Assembly: GCF_965227725.1 (NCBI RefSeq)
Contig: NZ_CBDDGH010000001.1
Coordinates: forward strand, 682,001 to 746,000
DNA from: Shimia sp965227725
GTDB lineage: Bacteria; Pseudomonadota; Alphaproteobacteria; Rhodobacterales; Rhodobacteraceae
Reading direction: 5' to 3'
DNA: 64,000 nucleotides
Below, piece after piece: positions 25,885 through 36,700 of this stretch (the stretch's first letter is position 1; every line of letters begins with the position of its first letter). Position numbers and translations under genes: made by a program. The notes under the pieces are model-generated. The model was not told the origin of the DNA, made no database searches, and was given only the letters and a program-made list of their open reading frames with translations.

Positions 25885-28800
25885 TTGGCGCAGGTGACTT
25901 TGGCGGGCAAGAATTTGAGCGACACTGTAACGAAGACTGTCCAAGCGACAGATATTGCCATTGTCGGTATGGCGGCGCATTTGCCCGGCGCGGCCAGCAT
26001 TGAGGAATATTGGCAAAATCTGCGCGACGGTATCCGCTCTATCAAACAGCTCAGCGAAGAGGACCTGCTGGCAAATGGCGAAAGCCAAGCGCGGCTCAAC
26101 CACCGAAATTACGTGCCAGCGGCGGCGATGCTGGAGGGGTTTGCCGAATTTGACGCGGAATTTTTTGGGCTGTCTCCCAAAGAAGCCGCGATCATGGACC
26201 CGCAGCACCGCCAGTTTCTTGAGGTGAGTTGGGAAGCGCTTGAAAACGCTGGCCATATGCCGGAGCGCTTTGGCGGCCCCATCGGGGTTTTCGCGGGCTG
26301 CGGCATGGGCAGTTATTTCTATTTCAACCTCTGCAGCAACCGCGATCTGGTGGACAACACCGGCATGTTCCTGTTGCGTCACACCGGGAACGATAAGGAT
26401 TTTCTGGCCACACGGCTGAGCCATATTCTGGACCTGAAAGGCCCCAGCCTTGGGGTGCAGACCGCCTGTTCCACCTCGCTGGTGGCGGTGCATTATGCGG
26501 CACAGTCGATCCTGAATGGCGAGTGTGACATGGCGATTGCAGGTGGTGTCACCATCGAGCTGCCCCATGGGCGGGGCTATGTGTTTCAGGATGGCGAGAT
26601 CCTGTCACCCGATGGGGAGTGCCATGCTTTTGACCATCGTGCGCAAGGCACGGTGTTTGGCTCGGGCGCAGGCGCGATTGTGTTGCGCCGGCTCAGCGAT
26701 GCGATTGCTGATGGCGATCACATCTGGGCCGTGATCAAAGGCTCTGCGGTCAACAATGACGGCTCTGACAAGGCGGGTTATCTGGCCCCCTCTGTGGGCG
26801 GGCAAGCGGCTGCGGTGGCAGATGCGCTTTCGATTGCGGATGTCAGTGCAGACACGGTGGATTATGTCGAGTGCCATGGCACCGGCACCTATCTGGGTGA
26901 TCCGATCGAAGTGGCCGCGCTGACCGAAGCCTATCGGGAAACCACTGAAGAGACAGGGTTTTGCCGGATCGGATCGGTGAAGACCAATATCGGCCATCTG
27001 GACACGGCGGCAGGTGCTGCGAGCCTGATCAAAACGGCGCTGTCGCTGCATCACAAAGAGATGCCGCCAAGCCTCAGTTTTGAAGCGCCCAATCCAGCGA
27101 TAGACTTTGAAACCAGCCCCTTTGCGGTGAATGCCGTGTTGCGGAGATGGGAGCGGCGCAAGGGACCACGGCGCGCCGGGGTGAACAGCCTTGGCGTGGG
27201 GGGCACCAACGCTCATGTGGTGATTGAAGAAGCCCCGGACCGCCCGAACAGCGCTGAAAGTGACTGGCCGTTGCAACTGATTGCGGTGTCAGGGCGCGGC
27301 ACAAAGGCTCTGGAAGCCAATACCGCCAATCTGGCGGCACATCTGAGGGCGCACCCGGAGCAGCCGCTGGCGGATGTGGCCTACACCCTATTGACCGGTC
27401 GGCGTGCGTTTGAAAATCGCCGGATTGTGCTGGCAGAGAGCCATGAGGACGCGGCGACGCTTCTGGAAAGTAATGATCCGCGGCGGGTGTTTACGCGCCG
27501 TGCAGAAGCTTCGCCGGAGGTGGTCTTCATGTTCCCGGGCGGCGGGGCGCAATATGTGGGCATGGGGCGTGATCTCTTTGAAACAGAGCCTGTTTTTGCC
27601 GATTGGATGGAACGCGGCTTTGCCCATCTGGCGGACAAAGGCGGCGAAGAGCTGCGTGCGCTGTGGCTTGCTACGGGCGAGGATGTTGCAAAGGCTGAGG
27701 AGCGGCTGAAACGGCCAAGCCAGCAGCTGCCGCTGATCATGATGGTGGAATACGCGCTGGCGCAGCTGTGGATCAGCTGGGGTGTGACGCCTGCTGCACT
27801 GATCGGGCATTCCATGGGCGAGAACACGGCCGCCTGTCTGGCTGGTGTAATGTCGTTTGAGGACTGTCTCGGGCTCGTGCATCTGCGCGGACAGTTGTTT
27901 GACCGGGTGCCCGCAGGCGGGATGCTGTCGGTGCCTTTGCCACTGGCGGAGCTTGAGGCGTATCTGGGCGAAGATCTGGACATTGCCTCGGTGAATGCGC
28001 CCACACTCACCGTGGTTTCAGGCTCAGACGTGGCGCTGGATGTGCTCGCGACCAAGCTGGCGATGAAGAAGATTGACACGCAGCGTGTGCCGATCAACAT
28101 CGCCGCACACTCGCGGATGCTCACACCGATCCTAAAGGAATTTGGCGATTATCTGCGCGGGATTGACCTCAACGCACCAACTCTGCCGATCATTTCCAAC
28201 CGCACCGGCAAAGCGCTGCTGGATCACGAGGCGACGGACCCAGAATACTGGGTCGGGCATCTGCGCCATACCGTGCTGTTTGCCGATGGCATCTCTGAGC
28301 TGGCCCAGAAACCCGGCCGGATCTATCTGGAGGTCGGCCCCGGCAAAGCCCTGTCATCGCTCAGCAAAATGCATGCTGATGTCGCGGCGTATCAGGTGCT
28401 GTCGTCATTGCGCCACCCGGAAGAACAGACCGCCGATGATCTCTATTTCCTGACCGTGTTGGCCCAGCTTTGGACCTTCGGGGTGGATGTGGATTTTGAG
28501 CATCTGTGGGGAGAGCTGCCCCGTCAGAAAGTTGTACTGCCCACATATGCGTTCCAGCGCAGCCGCTATTTCATCGAGCCCGGGCAAGGGCAGGCTGACG
28601 CGGCAGATGAGCTGCTGATGCGGCTGGAGGACACCGCCGACTGGACCTACGCTCCCGTATGGACGCCACGTCTGGCCGAATGCGAGATTGATGTTGAAAC
28701 CGAACTGGAGCGGGCAGAGCGGCACAGCTGGCTGATCTTTGTTGATCAAGGCGGCACTGGGTCGGCCCTGGCAGACAAGCTGCGCGCTGCGGGTCAGGAT

Positions 28801-31800
28801 GTGGTGACAGTCATCACCGGTGATGCTTTTGCCGAGCTTGGCGCGGATTCCTATGCGCTGGCACCGGAACGCGGGCGCGAGGGCTATGATGCGCTGATGC
28901 AGAGCCTGATGGCCAAAGGCCGCGTGCCGGATCGCATTGTGCATCTGTGGCTGCTCACCGAAGATGAAAGCCATCGCCCCGGATCGAGCTTCTTTCATCG
29001 CAATCAGGAACAGGGGCTGATGAGCCTGTTTTTCATCGCGCAGGCGGTGAGCGAAGAGAACCTGCCAACCCCGCTGCACATCACAGCTGTGAGCAATGGC
29101 GCCGTGCAAGCGCGCGCAGAAGCCCTACCCTATCCGGAGAAAGCCACCGTACTTGGGGCGGTGCAGGTGATGGGCCGCGAGCTGCCGGGGGTAAGCGCAA
29201 GCCTGCTGGATGTAGAGGCGCCGAGCAAAAAGACGCGTGGCACGCTGATCCCGCGCTTGCTGGAGGAAGTGCTGGCCCCGCCGAAAACGCAGATCGCGGC
29301 GTGGCGCGGAGAGAAACGGTTTGAGCGTGGCTATCGCAAAGTCGCGCTTGAAGGCGAAGACATGCCCATCTGGCAAAAAGGTGGCACCTATCTCATCACC
29401 GGTGGATTTGGCGGCATTGGCATCACATTGGCGGAACGCATGATCCGCGAAGCGAGCGCAAATGTTGTTTTGTTGGGACGCGAGAGCCTGCCCGCGCGTG
29501 AAAGCTGGGCGCACTATCTGCAAAACCATGCTCCGCGCGATCGCGTGGCGCAGCGGATGCGGGCAGTAGAGCGGCTCGAAAGCCTTGGTGGCAGCGTGCT
29601 GTCGCTGGCGGCGGATGTGTGCAACAGTGATGAGATGGCCACAGCGGTCGCCGCCGCGCGAGAGGCTTTTGGCGAGATCAACGGCGTGATCCATGCGGCG
29701 GGTGTGATTGATGACGGTCCTCTGCTGGCGAAGACCTCAGCCAGCATTGAAGATGTGCTGGCGCCCAAGCTGCACGGCACGCAGGTGCTGGAGCAGCTGT
29801 TCCCGGACGGCAGCCTTGATTGGCTGATGCTGTTTGCCTCTTCCTCCACCGCCACAGCCCCTGCGGGGCAGCTCGATTATGTGGCGGCAAATGCTTATCT
29901 GAACGCCTACGCACAGACTCGCGCAGGCGGAAAAACGCGGGTGCGCGCGATCAACTGGGGGCTTTGGTCAGAGGTTGGCATGGCGGCAGACGCCGTGGCG
30001 GCGCGGCAAGGCAGCCCAACGGAGGCGCCGGTTGAGGCGATTGACACGCCCTTGCTCACAGGGGCCGGGTTTGATGCACAGGGCAACCGCATCTTTACTG
30101 CCGACCTGACAGCGCAAGATTGGATTTTGGATGAGCATCGCACCGGAGACGGTGCGGCGGTGATGCCGGGCACCGGCTATATCGCATTGGCGTATGAGGC
30201 CTTGGCTGCGCAGGGGGAAACCGAGAATTTTGCCATCGAGGACCTGTTGTTCCTGCGACCCTTACATGTGGCGGAGGATGCGGATTGCACGCTGCGTGTC
30301 ACCCTGCGACGAAGCCCTGCAGGCTATGCATTTGCTGTGCAAACGGCGGTGCAGTTTGACGGGCAAGAGGGCTGGCAGACACATGCGGAAGCGCAACTCG
30401 TTCCTGTGCGGGAAACACCGGCAGCGCCGCTGAATGTTTCTGAACTCGCGGCGTCCTGTCCGATCACCAACGATGGCTTTGGCGCAGCATTGCGCGCGCC
30501 GCAGGAAGCGCATATGCGCTTTGGCCCGCGCTGGAAGGTGCTGCGCGAAACCGCTCTGGGCGAGAAGCAAGGCCTGGCAAAGCTACGGCTTGATGCCCAC
30601 TTTGACGGGGACGGTTTGCAGATGCATCCGGGGCTGCTGGATATTGCCACCGGGTGGGCGATGGACCTGATCCCCGGATATGCGCAAGGACATTTGTGGG
30701 TGCCGGTTGGCTACACGCGATTGGCACAGTTTGCGCCGCTGCCTGAAACTGTGGTGAGCCACGTTCAGCTGGTGAGCGGAGACAGCGCGTCAGGCTCGGC
30801 ACGGTTTGATGTGTCTCTGGCGGATGCTGCGGGCAACATATGTGTCGAAGTGAGCGGGCTTGCCTTGCGCCAAGTGGAAACCGCTGCCGGTTTCACCAAG
30901 GCACAGCCCTTGAGCAAGAGCGAAGTTCAGTTTGCAGACCCCGGCGCAGCGCTCGCCCCGCTCTCTGGCGCAGAGGAGCGGCTGGCCCACAATCTGTCCC
31001 AAGGCATTCCACCTGAAATTGGCGCCCAGATGTTTGAGGCGGCGCTGCGTGATCGACGCGCGCAACTGGTGGTGTCCTCGCTCGATCTCGCTGCATTGAT
31101 CAAGCAGGCGGAGGCCGGTGTTCAAGAAGACGCAGGGCCGACGCAAAGCTTTGAACGGCCTGAATTAGAGACTGATTTCATCGCCCCACGCACGGATATT
31201 GAGCGCACGCTGGCCGGGTTTTGGCAGGAACTTTTGGGTGTTGAGCAGGTTGGCGTGCAGGACAGTTTCTTTGATCTCGGCGGGCACAGCCTGATTGCGG
31301 TGCGCCTGTTTGCCATGGTCAAGAAAGCGTGGTCGATCGACTTCCCGATTTCGGTTCTGTTTGAAGCGCCAACCATTGAGACCTGTGCCGCGCTGATCGC
31401 GGATCATGTCGGGGATCAGGGGCCACAGACCTCCGCGCAAAGCACACATGCGCCTGAAGACACCAAACCGACGACGCGCTTCACCCACCTGGTGCCGATG
31501 CATCAGGGGGAAGGTGGCGCCAAGACGCCGTTTTTCCTTGTGGCCGGAATGTTTGGCAATGTGTTGAACCTGCGCCATCTTGCGCATCTGATCGGCGCGG
31601 ACCGCCCGTTTTACGGCCTGCAGGCGCGCGGTTTGTTTGGGGATGCACAGCCCCATGATGATCTGGTGGAGGCCGCCACAGACTACATCAAGGAGATGAA
31701 GCAGGTGCAGCCGGAGGGGCCTTATCTGTTGGGCGGGTTCTCTGGTGGCGGGATCACCGCTTATGAAATCGCGCGACAGCTTGAGGCCATGGGCGATGAT

Positions 31801-32334
31801 GTCCGGCTGGTGGCGATGCTCGATACCCCCTTGCCGGTGCGCCGCGCGTTGAGCCGTGCCGACCGGATGCGCATTCAGCTGAAGGAGCTGCGCACCAAAG
31901 GTGTCGCCTATCCGGTGATCTGGGCCAAGAACCGCATCGCCTGGGAAATCGCGAAACGCCAACCCGCGCAGGAAACCGAAGCTCAGGGGCAGCAGTTCCA
32001 TGATGCGGAGATCGAAGCGGCATTTTTGCAGGCTGTGGCGCGCTATCAGGTGCAGAGCTGGAGCGGCAACCTCGCCCTTTTCCGTCCGCCGCTTCGGGGC
32101 AAATGGGCCTTGGGCAATGGGCGCTTGGTGGATCAGGACCGCGCCTATGTGTTCCATGACAATGACTGGGGGCAATGGGTGCCGGATGTGCAGGTCTTTG
32201 AGGTGCCGGGCGACCACGATTCCATGGTGCTGGAACCCAATGTGCGGGTGCTGGCAACGCGGCTGAAGGCGGTGATCGCAGCGGCGGAAGCTGAGGCTGC
32301 GCCGCAAATGCGGTTTGGATGCGCATTCAGCTGA
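25885..32334 (+). CDS. Type I polyketide synthase, KS-AT-KR-DH-ACP-TE
   Basis: The 2149-residue modular PKS has KS (about 20-440; Cys195 in TACSTS, His331, His371), AT (about 545-860; Ser643 in GHSMGE, with an AAHS specificity-region motif), a structural KR half then catalytic KR (about 930-1380; GGFGGIG, Tyr1332 with Asn four on), a DH-like hotdog domain (about 1390-1670; His1418, Asp1586), a carrier (Ser1802 in DLGGHSL) and a thioesterase (about 1840-2135; Ser1953 in GFSGGG, His2111). DH after KR is not the common order. The last seven residues (RFGCAFS) come from an exact tandem repeat and are probably not ancestral. The start is TTG at 25885, weakly supported; GTG at 25894 is an alternative. 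It leads an operon with a glycosyltransferase, NRPS and PPTase. Confidence 0.9.
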   Translation: MAQVTLAGKNLSDTVTKTVQATDIAIVGMAAHLPGAASIEEYWQNLRDGIRSIKQLSEEDLLANGESQARLNHRNYVPAAAMLEGFAEFDAEFFGLSPKEAAIMDPQHRQFLEVSWEALENAGHMPERFGGPIGVFAGCGMGSYFYFNLCSNRDLVDNTGMFLLRHTGNDKDFLATRLSHILDLKGPSLGVQTACSTSLVAVHYAAQSILNGECDMAIAGGVTIELPHGRGYVFQDGEILSPDGECHAFDHRAQGTVFGSGAGAIVLRRLSDAIADGDHIWAVIKGSAVNNDGSDKAGYLAPSVGGQAAAVADALSIADVSADTVDYVECHGTGTYLGDPIEVAALTEAYRETTEETGFCRIGSVKTNIGHLDTAAGAASLIKTALSLHHKEMPPSLSFEAPNPAIDFETSPFAVNAVLRRWERRKGPRRAGVNSLGVGGTNAHVVIEEAPDRPNSAESDWPLQLIAVSGRGTKALEANTANLAAHLRAHPEQPLADVAYTLLTGRRAFENRRIVLAESHEDAATLLESNDPRRVFTRRAEASPEVVFMFPGGGAQYVGMGRDLFETEPVFADWMERGFAHLADKGGEELRALWLATGEDVAKAEERLKRPSQQLPLIMMVEYALAQLWISWGVTPAALIGHSMGENTAACLAGVMSFEDCLGLVHLRGQLFDRVPAGGMLSVPLPLAELEAYLGEDLDIASVNAPTLTVVSGSDVALDVLATKLAMKKIDTQRVPINIAAHSRMLTPILKEFGDYLRGIDLNAPTLPIISNRTGKALLDHEATDPEYWVGHLRHTVLFADGISELAQKPGRIYLEVGPGKALSSLSKMHADVAAYQVLSSLRHPEEQTADDLYFLTVLAQLWTFGVDVDFEHLWGELPRQKVVLPTYAFQRSRYFIEPGQGQADAADELLMRLEDTADWTYAPVWTPRLAECEIDVETELERAERHSWLIFVDQGGTGSALADKLRAAGQDVVTVITGDAFAELGADSYALAPERGREGYDALMQSLMAKGRVPDRIVHLWLLTEDESHRPGSSFFHRNQEQGLMSLFFIAQAVSEENLPTPLHITAVSNGAVQARAEALPYPEKATVLGAVQVMGRELPGVSASLLDVEAPSKKTRGTLIPRLLEEVLAPPKTQIAAWRGEKRFERGYRKVALEGEDMPIWQKGGTYLITGGFGGIGITLAERMIREASANVVLLGRESLPARESWAHYLQNHAPRDRVAQRMRAVERLESLGGSVLSLAADVCNSDEMATAVAAAREAFGEINGVIHAAGVIDDGPLLAKTSASIEDVLAPKLHGTQVLEQLFPDGSLDWLMLFASSSTATAPAGQLDYVAANAYLNAYAQTRAGGKTRVRAINWGLWSEVGMAADAVAARQGSPTEAPVEAIDTPLLTGAGFDAQGNRIFTADLTAQDWILDEHRTGDGAAVMPGTGYIALAYEALAAQGETENFAIEDLLFLRPLHVAEDADCTLRVTLRRSPAGYAFAVQTAVQFDGQEGWQTHAEAQLVPVRETPAAPLNVSELAASCPITNDGFGAALRAPQEAHMRFGPRWKVLRETALGEKQGLAKLRLDAHFDGDGLQMHPGLLDIATGWAMDLIPGYAQGHLWVPVGYTRLAQFAPLPETVVSHVQLVSGDSASGSARFDVSLADAAGNICVEVSGLALRQVETAAGFTKAQPLSKSEVQFADPGAALAPLSGAEERLAHNLSQGIPPEIGAQMFEAALRDRRAQLVVSSLDLAALIKQAEAGVQEDAGPTQSFERPELETDFIAPRTDIERTLAGFWQELLGVEQVGVQDSFFDLGGHSLIAVRLFAMVKKAWSIDFPISVLFEAPTIETCAALIADHVGDQGPQTSAQSTHAPEDTKPTTRFTHLVPMHQGEGGAKTPFFLVAGMFGNVLNLRHLAHLIGADRPFYGLQARGLFGDAQPHDDLVEAATDYIKEMKQVQPEGPYLLGGFSGGGITAYEIARQLEAMGDDVRLVAMLDTPLPVRRALSRADRMRIQLKELRTKGVAYPVIWAKNRIAWEIAKRQPAQETEAQGQQFHDAEIEAAFLQAVARYQVQSWSGNLALFRPPLRGKWALGNGRLVDQDRAYVFHDNDWGQWVPDVQVFEVPGDHDSMVLEPNVRVLATRLKAVIAAAEAEAAPQMRFGCAFS
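31865..32311 (+). repeat. Direct repeat copy 1 (PKS thioesterase-coding end)
   Basis: These 447 bp recur exactly at 32317-32763, with GGTTT between the copies, so the period is 452 bp. This copy is read in frame by the PKS gene and encodes residues about 1994-2142, the C-terminal part of the thioesterase with its catalytic histidine. Confidence 0.97.
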
Positions 32335-32763
32335 AGGAGCTGCGCACCAAAGGTGTCGCCTATCCGGTGATCTGGGCCAAGAACCGCATCGCCTGGGAAA
32401 TCGCGAAACGCCAACCCGCGCAGGAAACCGAAGCTCAGGGGCAGCAGTTCCATGATGCGGAGATCGAAGCGGCATTTTTGCAGGCTGTGGCGCGCTATCA
32501 GGTGCAGAGCTGGAGCGGCAACCTCGCCCTTTTCCGTCCGCCGCTTCGGGGCAAATGGGCCTTGGGCAATGGGCGCTTGGTGGATCAGGACCGCGCCTAT
32601 GTGTTCCATGACAATGACTGGGGGCAATGGGTGCCGGATGTGCAGGTCTTTGAGGTGCCGGGCGACCACGATTCCATGGTGCTGGAACCCAATGTGCGGG
32701 TGCTGGCAACGCGGCTGAAGGCGGTGATCGCAGCGGCGGAAGCTGAGGCTGCGCCGCAAATGC
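32317..32763 (+). repeat. Direct repeat copy 2 (identical, in tandem)
   Basis: This is identical base for base to 31865-32311 by direct comparison. The period of 452 is not a multiple of three, so the PKS frame is lost and the PKS stops at 32334. Confidence 0.97.
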
Positions 32764-32783
32764 TTCGGGAGGCCGCGGAATGA
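32335..32783 (+). pseudogene. Remnant of the original PKS 3' end (duplicated thioesterase tail)
   Basis: After the PKS stop codon, a frame continues through the second repeat copy and ends at 32783 with the sequence MLREAAE. Its stop overlaps the ATG of the next glycosyltransferase (ATGA at 32780). This is most simply the ancestral end of the PKS gene: the other junctions in this operon have the same four-base overlap. The frame from 32319 would encode 154 residues with no thioesterase nucleophile, so it is unlikely to be a gene. The 445 bp between the PKS stop and the glycosyltransferase start hold nothing else. Confidence 0.8.
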
Positions 32784-33793
32784 GTATGCCCTCCTCTGTG
32801 CTGACTGTCATCCTCAACTGGCGCACACCGGAGATGACGCTGAAAGCAGCGCAGGCTGCGGCGCGGGAAATGGCGCAGCTTGAGGGGCATATCGTGATTG
32901 TCGACAACGACAGCGGCGATGGCTCCTTTGAGCAGATGCGCGACGCGGTAGCTGTGGCAGATTGGTCGCGGGGGCGCGTTGAGGTCGTGCAATCCGGTCA
33001 CAACGGGGGATTTGGCGCGGGCAATAATTTTGGCATGCGCCACGGGTTGGCCCAGCGCCGCTTTGACTACATCTATATCCTGAACTCTGACGCCTTTCCG
33101 GATGCGGGGGGCATTGCGGCGTTGGTGGATCATCTGGATCAAACACCGGAGTGCGGCTTTGCTGGCTCATACATCCATGGCGAAGATCAAGCGCCGCATA
33201 TCACGGCCTTCCGTTTCCCGTCGGTCTGGAGCGAGCTTGAAGGCGCTGCGCGGATCGGCCTGATCACGCGGCTGTTTGCGCGCCATGTGGTGCCGCTGCC
33301 CATGCCCTCAGCAACCACGCGGGTGGATTGGCTCGCGGGGGCGTCGATGATGATCCGGCGGCAGGTTCTGGAAGACATCGGCCTCTTTGATGAGACGTTC
33401 TTTCTCTATTTTGAGGAGACCGATCTGTGCCTGCGCGCGCGGCGCGCCGGTTGGCATGTGGACTATGTGCGCGCGAGTGAGGTCACGCATATCGGCTCGG
33501 TCTCCACCGGAATGAAAAGCTGGCAGCGGATGCCGCAGTATTGGTTTGACAGTCGGCAGCATTATTTCCGCAAGAACCACGGCACCGCCTACGCCGTTGC
33601 GGCGACGGTGGCCCATGTGCTTGGCAGCCTGCTTTGGAAACTGCGGCGCGCTGTCGGGCGGAAGCCGCGCCGTGACCCTGAGTATTTTCTACGGGATTTG
33701 ATCGCCCATGCGTGTCGGATACGGCCGAGCGCACCGGGCGCGGCGGATGCCAAGACCCCGGCCCTGCCCCCAATTGAGGAGGCTATCAAATGA
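32780..33793 (+). CDS. Glycosyltransferase family 2 (rhamnosyltransferase-like) in PKS/NRPS operon
   Basis: The 337-residue GT-A protein has LTVILNWRTPEMTLKA, HNGGFGAGNNFGMRHG (the NGGFGxGxN motif of rhamnosyltransferase-like GT2 enzymes), a DxD-like LNSDAFPD and the ED-type FEETDLCLRARRAGW. It probably transfers a deoxyhexose or similar sugar. Lying between the PKS and NRPS and overlapping the NRPS gene by four bases, it may glycosylate the assembly-line product, or it may be a polysaccharide transferase caught in the operon. Its start overlaps the ancestral PKS stop, but the tandem repeat now puts 445 bp between the present PKS stop and this gene. Confidence 0.87.
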   Translation: MSMPSSVLTVILNWRTPEMTLKAAQAAAREMAQLEGHIVIVDNDSGDGSFEQMRDAVAVADWSRGRVEVVQSGHNGGFGAGNNFGMRHGLAQRRFDYIYILNSDAFPDAGGIAALVDHLDQTPECGFAGSYIHGEDQAPHITAFRFPSVWSELEGAARIGLITRLFARHVVPLPMPSATTRVDWLAGASMMIRRQVLEDIGLFDETFFLYFEETDLCLRARRAGWHVDYVRASEVTHIGSVSTGMKSWQRMPQYWFDSRQHYFRKNHGTAYAVAATVAHVLGSLLWKLRRAVGRKPRRDPEYFLRDLIAHACRIRPSAPGAADAKTPALPPIEEAIK

Positions 33794-36700
33794 GCCTTGA
33801 TCGGCTGATGGATCGCCCGCCCATGCGCGGCGTCATGATTGGCAATGAGAGCCTGCTTGTGCAATGCGCGAGCCTTTGGCGGGACATGGGGCACAGTCTT
33901 GAGGCGGTGGTCACAAGGACAGCAAACATTCGCCAGTGGGCCGAGTCCGAAGGGCTGCGAGTGCTCTCCTCAGATGAGGATTTGGTGGCGGCACTGAGCG
34001 GCGCTGAATTTGACTGGCTGTTGAGTGTCGCCAATCTGGATATGCTGCCGCAAGCGGTTTTGAATCTGCCCTCTCAGGGCGCGGTTAATTTTCACGATGG
34101 ACCGCTGCCCCAATATGCTGGCCTGAATGCGCCGGTCTGGGCGCGCATCCATCAGGAGCCACGCCACGGCATCACCTGGCACACGATGGAGGCGCAGGCC
34201 GACACCGGTAAAATCGTGGCCCAGCGCCTGTTTGATGTGGCAGAGAGCGACACTGCGCTGACGCTGAACACCAAATGCTACACCGCAGCGATGGAGAGTT
34301 TTCCGGATGTGGTGCACGCTCTGGCAGCGGGCATGCCGGACGCAGAGGCGCAGGATCTGGGCGCGCGTAGCTACTTTGGCCGGACCGCACGGCCTGAAGC
34401 GGGCGGACGGCTTGATTTCACCAACAGCGCGCAGGCGATTGTGGCGTTGGTGCGGGCGCTGGATCACGGGGATTACTATAACCCGCTCTGGGCCCCGAAG
34501 ATCGCGGCCGTGGATCGCATCCTGTTGGTCAACACCGCTGATCCTGTTGCAAACCCGACAGCCGCTGCAGCAGGCACTGTCCTTGCCTTTGACAACGACA
34601 CCCTGACCATCGCCTGCGGTGAAGGCGCGGTGCGGCTGGGCGGGCTGACGGATCTGGACGGCGCGCAGCTCAGCCTCTCGTCGATGTTGCGGGGGGGCGA
34701 GGTTTTGTCTTCGCTCGACCTGAAGGCGCGCGAAGCCTGGACCGCCGCCATGATGCCTGTGGCAAAGGCGGAACCATACTGGCGCGAACGTCTGGCGGAA
34801 TTTGTGCCCGCCACACTGCCCATGGCAAGCGATGCCAATGCGAAAGCGGAAATGCAAAGCCTGACGCTCAATCTGTCAGAGACACCCGCCGAAAGCGTTC
34901 TGACAGCTGTGGCGGTATGGGCGCTGAGATCAGGCGTTGCAGAGGTCTGCGGCGTGGCCTATCGCGGCCCAACACTGTCTGCCACAGCTTTGGTTTGCCC
35001 TTGGGTGCCGATGCGGTTGCCCGCCGATCTTATGAACGACACCACCGCAGAGGCGGATGCGCGGATGGCCGCGCTGGTGACCAAAGCGGACAACAGCGGC
35101 GGCTTTGCCCGCGATCTGATCGCGCGCGATCCCGCGCTTTCCGCCCTGCAAGTGCCCGATATAGCGGTGCATCTGGGCGGCGGTCCCATTGGCGGTGCGG
35201 CGATGACCGTGGCCGTCAAAGACGGTACAGCTGCGTTGCATTTTGACGCCAAACGGGTCGAGCCGGAACAGGCCGCGAAGATGGCGGCGCGCTTGGAGCA
35301 GGTCGCCTCGCAACTCGCGAGCGCTGAAACGGTTGCGCAGGCGGGCGCCCTTTCAAAAGAAGAACGCGCGGAGATCTTAAACGATTGGAACGACACAGAG
35401 GCCGCAGTTGATCCGGATGTGACCATGGTCGCGCAGTTTGAGACGCAGGTCGCCAAAACGCCCGATGCGCCTGCGCTGGTGTTTGGCCATGAGATCCTGA
35501 GCTACGCCGAACTCAACGCCCGCGCCAACCGGGTCGCACATGTTTTGCGTGACATGGGGGTGGAGCGCGGCGCGCTGGTCGGGCTTTGCCTGCGTCGCTC
35601 TACGGAGCTTGTGGTGGCGGCGCTCGGGATTTTGAAAGCAGGCGGGGCTTATGTGCCTATGGACCCGACCTACCCCACAGAGCGTTTGGCGCATTACATT
35701 TCAGACAGCGGATGTGACGTGATCGTCACGCAGGCTGCCTTGGCCCGCGCGCTGCCCAGCCATCAGGCCCAAGTGCTTGAGCTGGATACCGACGCGCGGC
35801 TGGCAAATGCAGAAAGCGGCAATCCTGATCTGGTCGCCCAAGGAGAAGACCTCGCCTATCTGATCTACACCTCCGGTTCCACCGGTGTCCCCAAAGGCGT
35901 GATGGTGGAGCATGGCAACGTGGCCAACTTCTTTGCCGGTATGGACGCCCGCATCCCGTATCGGTCAGGCGATGCCTGGATGGCGGTCACCTCGTTGTCG
36001 TTTGATATTTCGGTTTTGGAGCTGTTCTGGACCCTGTCTCGGGGCTTCAAGCTGGTGCTGTCAGGCGATGAAACATCCACGCAGATTTCGAGCGGGCGCT
36101 TGCCGACGCCAAAGGGCGATATGGAGTTCTCGCTCTATTATTGGGGCAATGATGACGGCGCGGGCGAAAAGAAATACGAGCTTTTGCTGGAAGGTGCGAA
36201 GTTTGCAGACGCCAATGGCTTCTGCGCGGTCTGGACACCGGAGCGGCATTTCCATGCGTTTGGCGGGCCCTACCCCAACCCGTCTGTGACCGGTGCAGCA
36301 GTGGCCGCAGTGACCAAACAGATCGGCGTGCGGGCAGGCTCTTGCGTTGCACCGCTGCACCATACGGCACGGATTGCCGAAGAATGGGCGGTGATCGACA
36401 ATCTCACCAACGGTCGGGCCGGACTGGCTATTGCCAGCGGCTGGCAGCCTGATGATTTTGTGCTGCGTCCGGAGAACACACCGCCGGCGAACAAACCCGC
36501 GATGTTTGAGCAGATGGGCGCGTTGCGCAAATTGTGGCGCGGGGAAAAGGTCCCCTTTCCCAAGCAGGACGGCAGCCTGCATCCGGTGGTGACGCAACCG
36601 CGCCCCGTTTCCAAGGAGCTGCCGCTTTGGATGACCACGGCGGGCAACCCGGAAACCTGGCAAGGAGCCGGGCGCAACGGGTGCCATGTGCTGACGCATC

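Noticed and set aside
32319..32783. Separate 154-residue gene in the second repeat copy
   Set aside because: It begins within a domain, lacks the thioesterase nucleophile and has no ribosome site of its own; it is the ancestral PKS end left by the tandem duplication.
34690..35380. Functional NRPS condensation domain
   Set aside because: The region resembles the second half of such a domain, but the HHxxxDG active-site motif is absent, so it was called degenerate.
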